From Saccharomonospora amisosensis (GTDB taxonomy: Bacteria > Actinomycetota > Actinomycetes > Mycobacteriales > Pseudonocardiaceae), in the NCBI RefSeq assembly GCF_011761185.1, contig NZ_JAAOYM010000001.1, positions 4,340,001-4,404,000 of the forward strand: a DNA stretch of 64,000 nucleotides, read 5' to 3'. Below the pieces are notes generated by a model. It was given only the letters and a program-made list of their open reading frames with translations, ran no database searches and was not told where the DNA came from. A program made the translations under genes and the position numbers. Positions 58,275 through 64,000 of this stretch are shown piece by piece (the stretch's first letter is position 1; each line of letters begins with the position of its first letter).

Positions 58275-59363
58275 ATGCCTGCGATTCCCTCCCTCGGCAG
58301 CCTGCGGGGCAGGGCCGCCACGCGCGCGTCTCGCGCCGTACGGCCGCCTGCCACCACACCCGTATCCGATTACGTCGTGGATTGCGGCGTCTACGTCGAT
58401 GGGCAACGTCTACCTGGACAGTGGACACACACGGCGGCGATCAAGGAAGTCCGGCGGCGCGGGGAGGGCTTCGTCTGGATCGGCCTGCACGAGCCGGACG
58501 ACAAGCAGATTCAGGGCGTTGCCGACACGTTCGGCCTGCACGAGCTGGCCGTGGAGGACGCCGTGCACGCGCACCAGCGGCCGAAACTGGAGCGCTACGA
58601 CGACACGCTCTTCATGGTGTTTCGCACCGTTCGCTATGTCGAGCACGAGTCGCCGACCACGGCGAACGAGATCGTCGAGTCGGGCGAGCTCATGGCGTTC
58701 CTCGGCACCGACTTCATCATCACGGTCCGGCACGGCAACCACGCCGGACTGGCGACGCTGCGCAGGGAGTTGGACGCGGACCCGGAACGGCTCGCCCCCG
58801 GCCCCGCGTCGGTGTTACACGCCATCGCCGACCACGTCGTCGACCACTTCCTCGACGTCACCGAGCGCATCGAGGACGACATCGACGAGATGGAGACCGA
58901 GGTGTTCGCGCCGAGGTCGCGGGTCAGCTCGGAGCAGATCTACCTGTTCAAACGCGAGGTGCTGGAGTTACGCCGCGCGGTGTCTCCACTGGCCGCGCCG
59001 CTGCGAAGGCTGGCGGAGGGCTACACCCGGCTGGTGCCTGACGAGGTGCGCTCCTACTTCCGTAACGTGCACGACCACGTCACCACGGTGGCCGAGCGGG
59101 TCGCCGCGTTCGACGAATTGCTCACCACCCTCGTCGACGCCACGCTCGGCAAGATCACGCTGCAGTTGAACTCCGACATGCGAAAGATCACGGCATGGGC
59201 CGCGATCATCGCGGTGCCGACCGCGCTGGCCGGGATCTACGGCATGAACTTCGACTACATGCCCGAGCTGCACTCCAGATACGGCTATCCGATGATCATC
59301 GCGGTCATCCTCGTGATCTGCCTGACGCTGTACCGAATATTCCGCAAGAACCGCTGGCTCTAG
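58275..59363 (+). CDS. corA: CorA family magnesium/cobalt transporter
   Basis: A 362-residue CorA channel. The N-terminal cytosolic funnel includes FVWIGLHEPDDKQIQGVADTFGLHELAVEDAVHAHQRPKLERYDDTLFMVFRTVRY near 58-114 (the family EDA and QRPK segments). A long helix follows, then two transmembrane helices near 300-325 and 335-355 with the GMN signature (YGMNFDYMPEL near 317). The start at ATG 58275 has AGGAG at a normal distance; the frame is open back to 58206 but that lies in the leader stems. Regulation by the leader is possible. Confidence 0.92.
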   Translation: MPAIPSLGSLRGRAATRASRAVRPPATTPVSDYVVDCGVYVDGQRLPGQWTHTAAIKEVRRRGEGFVWIGLHEPDDKQIQGVADTFGLHELAVEDAVHAHQRPKLERYDDTLFMVFRTVRYVEHESPTTANEIVESGELMAFLGTDFIITVRHGNHAGLATLRRELDADPERLAPGPASVLHAIADHVVDHFLDVTERIEDDIDEMETEVFAPRSRVSSEQIYLFKREVLELRRAVSPLAAPLRRLAEGYTRLVPDEVRSYFRNVHDHVTTVAERVAAFDELLTTLVDATLGKITLQLNSDMRKITAWAAIIAVPTALAGIYGMNFDYMPELHSRYGYPMIIAVILVICLTLYRIFRKNRWL

Positions 59364-59437
59364 CACCACCGAGGTGCCACCCGAAGCCTTGCGACCAAGT
59401 CATTTCGCGAACCTTCGATCAGCACGGGAGTGCCGTC

Positions 59438-59554
59438 ATGTCACGAATGCTGACCAACCTGAAGTTCTGGGCCCTCACCGCTACGCTCGCCTGGATCGTG
59501 GTCGTGACCGCCGTCATCACGATGAACCCGGAGTACGCGCTCGGCGCGCGATAA
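59438..59554 (+). CDS. Small membrane protein of 38 residues
   Basis: ATG to TAA, 38 codons, preceded by GGGAG nine bases before the ATG. The product has MSRMLTNLKF, one strong hydrophobic helix (FWALTATLAWIVVVTAVITM) and an end PEYALGAR. It lies between corA and the ParB-like gene on the same strand. It is too short to recognise; the ribosome site and G/C third positions make it plausible. It could be a regulator of CorA. Confidence 0.45.
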   Translation: MSRMLTNLKFWALTATLAWIVVVTAVITMNPEYALGAR

Positions 59555-59611
59555 TGGCGGCGTGCCGAGCATGCTGATGTCGAACCACCACGACCTGCCT
59601 GCGGTGGCCGC

Positions 59612-60457
59612 ATGAGTTCCCGCGACACCGGGTTTCCGCGCACCGACGCAGAGCACGACTTCCTGCGTGCACGCAGGCGGCAGGTGCTGTCCCGGCTGGC
59701 GAGCTGGTTACGCCGCGAACCCGACGACGTCAACATCACGCTGCCTTTCGACGAGGTGGTGGAGGCACTCGGCCGGGAGAGCGAACGGCGCGTCGGGCTG
59801 CGCGTGATTCGGCTGGACTCCGTTGTCGGCAGCGTCGATCGCGGCCGCGATTTCGACCGGCGGTTTCGCCCCACGTCGGCTCGGGTCCGGCAACGCTGGG
59901 AGCGGTTGGCGCTTGCCAGCAGGCGAGGGGAAAGCATTCCGCCGATCGAGGTGTACCGGGTGGGCGACCTGCACTTCGTGATCGACGGCCATCACCGCGT
60001 CTCGGTGGCCCACGCGCTCGGGTTGGCCTCCATCGACGCCTACGTCACCGAGGTGAGGACCCGGCTGGGCGCCGACGGGATCCGCCACCGGGGCGATTTG
60101 ATCATCAAGAGCTACCGCAGGCTGTTTCTCGAGCGAGTGCCGTTGAGCGGGCAGGCCGCCGCCGCTGTGCTCGTGTCGGACCCGTGGGACTATGCCGTGC
60201 TCGGCGAGCACGTGGAGGCTTGGGGGTTTCGCCTGATGCAGGACGAGGGCCACCTTCTCGACCGGCAGACAGTCGCCGCGCGTTGGTACGAGAACGAGTA
60301 CCTGCCGGTGGTGAGCATGCTTGCGCAGGCCGACCTGGTGGGCGACCGCACGGAGGCCGAGGCGTACCTGTGGGTGGCCGGTGAGCGTTACCGGCTGATG
60401 CGCACCCACCGCTGGGACGACGAGGTGATCGAGGCGCTACGCGCCCCGTCGAAGTGA
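59612..60457 (+). CDS. ParB-like nuclease-fold protein
   Basis: A 281-residue protein. ESIPPIEVYRVGDLHFVIDGHHRVSVAHALGLASIDAYVTEV near 108-149 is the ParB/Srx core (hydrolase-like GHHR motif). The N-terminus is basic (RARRRQVLSRLASWLRREPDD), and the C-terminal half is a unique, mostly helical domain (DPWDYAVLGEHVEAWGFRLMQDEG). No helix-turn-helix of chromosomal ParB is apparent, so it is not the parS-binding protein. Its function is unknown; CTP-binding or nuclease-like roles are possible in this fold. The 3' end overlaps the convergent transporter gene by 21 bases. Confidence 0.75.
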   Translation: MSSRDTGFPRTDAEHDFLRARRRQVLSRLASWLRREPDDVNITLPFDEVVEALGRESERRVGLRVIRLDSVVGSVDRGRDFDRRFRPTSARVRQRWERLALASRRGESIPPIEVYRVGDLHFVIDGHHRVSVAHALGLASIDAYVTEVRTRLGADGIRHRGDLIIKSYRRLFLERVPLSGQAAAAVLVSDPWDYAVLGEHVEAWGFRLMQDEGHLLDRQTVAARWYENEYLPVVSMLAQADLVGDRTEAEAYLWVAGERYRLMRTHRWDDEVIEALRAPSK

Positions 60458-61312
60458 GGCATCCGCTGCCCGCCGCCGCACGGCGTCCGGGTGATGCCTC
60501 GCCAACACCACAACGCCGGCGAACGCGAACGCACCGCTGCAGAGCAGGGTCGCGACGAAGGCGGGTCCCAGCGCCGTCGCCTCGTCGAGCAGCAGGAACC
60601 CGATCAGTGTGGCGACCGCCGGGTTCACCAGGGTCTGCGTGCCCACCACCACGTCCGGCGGGCCGCTGGCGTAGCCGAGTTGGACGAGCCAGGACCCGAT
60701 GAGGAAGGCGACGGCGAGCCCCGCGAGCGAGGCGGGCGGCAGCGCGTCAAGGCCGTCCACCCGCACGTTGTATGCCACATCGCGGACGAGCACCACCACC
60801 AGCCCGTAGGCGGCGCCCGCCGCTGCCGCCAGGGACACGCAGCGAACGGTGCCGCTGCCCAAAGCCGCGACAGCCGCCAGTGCGGCTACCGTGAGCCCGA
60901 CGTACTGGGCGGCCGTCAGCACCGACGCGGGCGGGATGTCGCGCTCGGTCACCACCCCGGCGGTACGCGCCACGAAAACCACGATCGCGGCGGTGGTCGC
61001 CGCGACGGCGAGCCAGCCCCGCACGTCCAACTCTGCTGCGTTGAGCAGCGCCACCATAGGCAGCGCGAGCACGACGATGGGTGCCACTACCGAGACGGGC
61101 GCGAACGTCAGCGCGAGTACCTGTAGCACCGCGGCCCCGAACAGCACGTAGAAGCCGCGCCGCCAGCGCGGGTTGCTGACCAGCCTGCCCAGCTTGGCCA
61201 GTCTCAGCCCGCCGTCCACCGTCTCCTGCCGAACACCGTCGTGCTGGAGTTTGGCGCCGACCGCGCCGCCCGCCGCCCCGATTGTCGCCAGCAGGATGGC
61301 GGCGACGATCAT
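60437..61312 (-). CDS. DMT family transporter-like membrane protein
   Basis: A 291-residue polytopic protein with about nine or ten hydrophobic segments in the EamA/DMT layout: MIVAAILLATIGAAGGAVGAKLQHDGV, FYVLFGAAVLQVLALTFAPVSVVAPIVVLALPMVALLNA near 55-93, and a final pair (LIGFLLLDEATALGPAFVATLLCSGAFAFAGVVVLARHH). It resembles the DMT-like NIPA/DUF803 group (magnesium or small-molecule export), so a link to the CorA gene nearby is conceivable but unproven. ATG 61312 overlaps the upstream stop (ATGA). Confidence 0.75.
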   Translation of the reverse strand: MIVAAILLATIGAAGGAVGAKLQHDGVRQETVDGGLRLAKLGRLVSNPRWRRGFYVLFGAAVLQVLALTFAPVSVVAPIVVLALPMVALLNAAELDVRGWLAVAATTAAIVVFVARTAGVVTERDIPPASVLTAAQYVGLTVAALAAVAALGSGTVRCVSLAAAAGAAYGLVVVLVRDVAYNVRVDGLDALPPASLAGLAVAFLIGSWLVQLGYASGPPDVVVGTQTLVNPAVATLIGFLLLDEATALGPAFVATLLCSGAFAFAGVVVLARHHPDAVRRRAADASLRRGA

Positions 61313-62049
61313 CGTGCCACCGCCCGAGGGCGGTCCCGGCTGGCTTGCCGTGCGGCCGACCACGACACCCGCAGCAGCCTGGCCGCCAAAGCCAGCAACG
61401 TCGCGAGTTCCAGCGCGAACAGACCACGTTGCACGAGGCCGGAGATCGCGCTGAAGTCGAGCACGCCCGGGAGCTGCCACCACGGCAACAGGTCGGGCAG
61501 GCGGGCCACGAGATATGCCGACGCCAGCACTACCCCACCGAGCGCGAGCCGGCGCAACAGCCGCGCGGTGCCCGCCCAGCCGGGTTGCCCGCGCAGCGAG
61601 GTGGCCGCCGCGAGGCCGGCGAGTGGCAGTGTGACGAACAGCGATGCGCCCGCGAACTGGTGGATCCAGCCGCTGCCGGTTTCGATGCGTGGGGAGTTGT
61701 CGGTGGGGAAGGCCGCGCACAGCAGCAACGCCACACTCCAGCCGATCAGCAGGGCGACCGCACGCGGCCCCAGCCGGACGCGTAGTTGCGCCAACCCGGC
61801 GAGAATGGCGAGGGTAGCGGTGGCGACGGCGACGAGCGTGGCGACGAACACCTCGGCCGCTCGCTCGGCGAAGACGTAGTAGCTCACCGCCCGCGAAAGC
61901 GGGTCCACCTCGTCATGGAACCGGACGTTGAGATAGGTCATCGCCAGCACGGAGCGACCGAGGATGAGCAGCGACAGCACCGAGAGTGCGCAGGCGAGCG
62001 TCGCGAAGGCACCACCCCACCGGGCTTGCGTCCCCTCCGTAACGCCCAC
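61309..62049 (-). CDS. DUF998-like membrane protein
   Basis: A 246-residue protein with six hydrophobic segments at about 12-38, 62-88, 96-114, 130-150, 165-188 and 206-226. The pattern FPTDNSPRIETGSGWIHQFAGASLFVTLPLAGLAA near 113-147 (FPTD-x-H-x3-A) is the DUF998 signature region. Its role is unknown. It is coupled to the DMT-like gene by ATGA, so the two probably function together in the membrane. It is on the same strand as, but well separated from, the ABC transporter operon. Confidence 0.72.
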   Translation of the reverse strand: MGVTEGTQARWGGAFATLACALSVLSLLILGRSVLAMTYLNVRFHDEVDPLSRAVSYYVFAERAAEVFVATLVAVATATLAILAGLAQLRVRLGPRAVALLIGWSVALLLCAAFPTDNSPRIETGSGWIHQFAGASLFVTLPLAGLAAATSLRGQPGWAGTARLLRRLALGGVVLASAYLVARLPDLLPWWQLPGVLDFSAISGLVQRGLFALELATLLALAARLLRVSWSAARQASRDRPRAVAR

Positions 62050-62135
62050 CGCCGAACCTCCCCTCCATGAGGCTCCTCACCAGCGTCAACGACGCGATTC
62101 TCGCGGGCGTTCCCTTAGAGTTCGCTGAAAACGCG

Positions 62136-62175
62136 GCATCGCCCACCGGGCAGGAAACGGCCCGGTGGGCGATGC
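62136..62175 (-). terminator. Perfect 16-bp hairpin after the ABC transporter operon
   Basis: GCATCGCCCACCGGGC (62136-62151) pairs exactly with its inverse at 62160-62175 around AGGAAACG. It starts 10 bases after the stop of the ATPase gene, in the right place to end that operon. Confidence 0.85.
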
Positions 62176-62185
62176 GCCCGCGCCG

Positions 62186-63367
62186 TCAGCCGGAGTAGGT
62201 GAGGTTCTTACCTGAGGAAGGATCGAACAGCTGCAGCTTCTCGGTGTCGAACCACACGTCGAGCTGCTCGTTCTCCCTTGCTCGCGACTCCGAGGAGAGC
62301 CTGGTGACGATGGTCGAGCCGGTGCCTGGCACGTCGGTCGCCCCCGCGTCGGCCGCCAGCTCCCGCAACTCGGCCGTGGTGGCCAGCTGCGACTCGACGG
62401 TGAAGTACGCGAACTTCTCCGACCCCATCGACTCGAGCACGTCGACCGTGGCGGTGAACGTGGCCCCGGTTCGCTTGTGGGATTCGTCCAGCAGCGCGGC
62501 GTCCTCGAAGTGCTCCGGCCGGATACCGGCGATCACTTCGCGGGGCGCGTTCGCGGCCTCGGCAAGCGAGCGCACCCTGTCCGGAAGGGCGACGGTACCC
62601 AACGGGCTCTTGAGCGAGCCATCCTCCAGGGTCGCGGGGACGAAGTTCATCGAAGGCGAGCCGATGAACCCCGCCACGAACAGGTTCGCCGGTTGCTCGT
62701 AGAGGAACTGCGGTGACCCGATCTGCTGCACGACGCCACCGCGCAGCACCACGACCCTGTCGCCGAGCGTCATCGCCTCGGTCTGGTCGTGGGTGACATA
62801 GACCGTCGTGGTGCCGAGCTGCTTTTGCAGCTTCGAGACCGACGTTCGCATCTGACCCCGCAGCTTGGCATCCAGGTTGGACAGTGGTTCGTCCATGAGG
62901 AATGCCTTTGGGTTTCGCACGATCGCCCTGCCCATCGCGACGCGCTGCCGCTGCCCGCCGGAGAGGTTGGACGGCTTGCGGTCCAGGTGCTGGGTCAGGT
63001 CGAGGATGCTAGCGGCCTCCTCCACCTTGCTGCGCACGGTGGCGTCGTCGACCTTGGCCAGCCGTAGCGGGAACGCCATGTTCTCGCGAACGCTCATGTG
63101 CGGATAGAGCGCGTAGGACTGGAACACCATGGCGATGTCGCGGTCCTTGGGCGACTTCTCGTTGGCCCGCTGGCCGTCGATGCGCAGTTCGCCGGAGGAG
63201 ATGTCCTCAAGCCCGGCGATCATGTTCAGCGCGGTCGACTTCCCGCAGCCGGAGGGACCGACCAGGATGACGAACTCGCCGTCGGCGATCTCGATGTCCA
63301 TCTCGGACACGGCGAGCGCCCCGTCGGGGTAGCGCTTGGTCACCTTGTCGAGCACGATCTCAGCCAT
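62186..63367 (-). CDS. Sugar ABC transporter ATPase (UgpC/MsmK type)
   Basis: A 393-residue ABC ATPase of the carbohydrate-uptake CUT1 type. Walker A GPSGCGKST is at 38-46, Q-loop FQSYALYPHMS near 82, signature LSGGQRQRVAMGRA at 134-147, Walker B FLMDEPLSNLDAK near 156, and switch His in VYVTHDQTEAMTLGD near 188. The C-terminal ~130 residues form the TOBE/OB regulatory domain, longer than the minimal MalK tail, with IRPEHFEDA near 295. It energises the permease downstream-in-coordinate gene that follows by five bases. MsmK-type ATPases can serve several sugar importers. Confidence 0.9.
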   Translation of the reverse strand: MAEIVLDKVTKRYPDGALAVSEMDIEIADGEFVILVGPSGCGKSTALNMIAGLEDISSGELRIDGQRANEKSPKDRDIAMVFQSYALYPHMSVRENMAFPLRLAKVDDATVRSKVEEAASILDLTQHLDRKPSNLSGGQRQRVAMGRAIVRNPKAFLMDEPLSNLDAKLRGQMRTSVSKLQKQLGTTTVYVTHDQTEAMTLGDRVVVLRGGVVQQIGSPQFLYEQPANLFVAGFIGSPSMNFVPATLEDGSLKSPLGTVALPDRVRSLAEAANAPREVIAGIRPEHFEDAALLDESHKRTGATFTATVDVLESMGSEKFAYFTVESQLATTAELRELAADAGATDVPGTGSTIVTRLSSESRARENEQLDVWFDTEKLQLFDPSSGKNLTYSG

Positions 63368-63372
63368 TTGCC

Positions 63373-64000
63373 TTACCCCTTAACCGCACCGGAGGTCAGC
63401 CCCGCGACGATGCGGCGCTGGAAGAACAACACGAACAGGATGATGGGAATGGTGATCACAACGGCGGCGGCCGAGATCGTCCCCGTCGGGTCCTCGAACT
63501 GCGAGGTGCCGGTGAAGAACGACAGTGCCGCGGGCACCGTTCGCGACGCCTCGGTGGACGTCAGCGAGATGGCGAACAGGAAGTCGTTCCAGCAGAAGAT
63601 GAACACCAGGATCGCCGTCGTGAACACGCCCGGCGCGGCCAGCGGGGCGATGACCTTCCAAAACGCCTGCCCCGGCGTGGCCCCGTCCATCTTCGCCGCC
63701 TTCTCCAGCTCCCACGGGATCTCGCGGAAGAAGGCCGACAGCGTGTAGATGGCCAGCGGCAACGCGAAAGTGATGTAGGGCAGGATCAGCCCCGGCCAGG
63801 TGTCGAACAGCCCCAGCTCCCGCTCGATATTGAACAGCGGCGTGACCAACGAGATCTGCGGGAACATCGCGATCAGCAGCGAAACGCCGATGAGTGCGCG
63901 CTTGCCGGGAAAGTCGAGCCTGGCGACCGCGTAGGCGGCCATCATGCCGAGCACTACCGCGATCAGCGTGGCGATGAGCGCGATGCCGATGGAGTTGATC
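63373..64000 (-). CDS. Carbohydrate ABC transporter permease (MalG type), 5' end cut by window
   Basis: The last ~208 residues of a CUT1 permease; the frame stays open to the window edge, so the N-terminus is missing. Helices are visible at the start ([27 protein letters not shown]), near the middle and at the end. The cytosolic EAA loop reads [29 protein letters not shown], which contacts the ATPase. The C-terminus [17 protein letters not shown] is typical of MalG/UgpE permeases. Five bases separate it from the ATPase gene. The transported sugar cannot be told. Confidence 0.9.
   Translation of the reverse strand, partial: INSIGIALIATLIAVVLGMMAAYAVARLDFPGKRALIGVSLLIAMFPQISLVTPLFNIERELGLFDTWPGLILPYITFALPLAIYTLSAFFREIPWELEKAAKMDGATPGQAFWKVIAPLAAPGVFTTAILVFIFCWNDFLFAISLTSTEASRTVPAALSFFTGTSQFEDPTGTISAAAVVITIPIILFVLFFQRRIVAGLTSGAVKG

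Noticed and set aside
395-62049. tRNA, rRNA or insertion sequence
   Set aside because: No CCA-ending cloverleaf, ribosomal RNA string, transposase or flanking inverted repeat pair was recognised by eye.

Overview
The window is high-GC actinobacterial DNA with dense genes, many GTG starts and many ATGA or GTGA stop/start overlaps. Gene content and order point to the Pseudonocardiaceae (Amycolatopsis/Saccharomonospora type). Several blocks follow Mycobacterium tuberculosis order: zinc-ribbon/Nif3/ptpA/SURF1/cobD (Rv2228c-Rv2236c type) and channel/adnB/adnA/alkyltransferase-like, then TIGR02569/moeZ/DUF3152/TetR/DUF3107/ferritin-like/rhlE/propeller (Rv3200c-Rv3212 type). The family assignment is an inference from protein similarity remembered by eye; no search was run.

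Layout. 0-5 kb: zinc-ribbon protein (cut by the edge), Nif3-like protein, two decayed cytochrome P450 genes meeting tail to tail, and a four-gene conservon (histidine-kinase-like, roadblock, DUF742, small GTPase). 5-17 kb: phosphatase, fructosamine-kinase-like, SURF1, cobalamin CobD, NudC, a two-gene M16 peptidase pair, a dehydrogenase, membrane proteins, a zinc metallopeptidase and a potassium channel. 17-24 kb: the AdnAB double-strand-break resection machine and an alkyltransferase-like protein. 24-37.5 kb: an accessory block inserted in the otherwise mycobacteria-like order. It holds a WYL regulator with a uroporphyrinogen-III-synthase-like gene, DUF3224 and winged-helix genes, and a complete nitrate assimilation set (nitrate reductase, its FAD/[2Fe-2S] partner, NarK transporter, NirBD, a UROS-HTH fusion and a CbiX-type chelatase).

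37.5-51 kb: TIGR02569 protein, MoeZ, DUF3152 metallopeptidase, alpha/beta hydrolases, two TetR regulators, a diiron AurF-like protein, DUF4873, DUF3107, a ferritin-like protein, a DEAD-box helicase and a beta-propeller protein. 51-64 kb: a RecB-like nuclease, PHP phosphoesterase, PH-domain membrane protein with a 53-residue membrane partner, NUDIX, acyl-CoA synthetase, DUF2332, MaoC dehydratase, CorA with an apparently structured leader, a ParB-like protein, a DMT transporter and the start of a sugar ABC transporter.

Genes that work together: nitrate is imported by NarK, reduced by NasA with electrons through the NasB-like flavoprotein, then reduced to ammonium by NirBD. The UROS and CbiX genes plausibly supply siroheme for NirB, and MoeZ sulfur chemistry may support molybdopterin synthesis.

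The most unusual signals are a dispersed 21-bp two-variant tandem repeat (27.4 and 38.4 kb) that has become the coding tail of CbiX, a nested-stem leader with a small ORF in front of corA, a perfect 16-bp palindrome between the WYL and DUF3224 genes, and a tripled stop/start junction between an M16 peptidase gene and nudC. No tRNA, rRNA, CRISPR array, insertion sequence or prophage gene was recognised.
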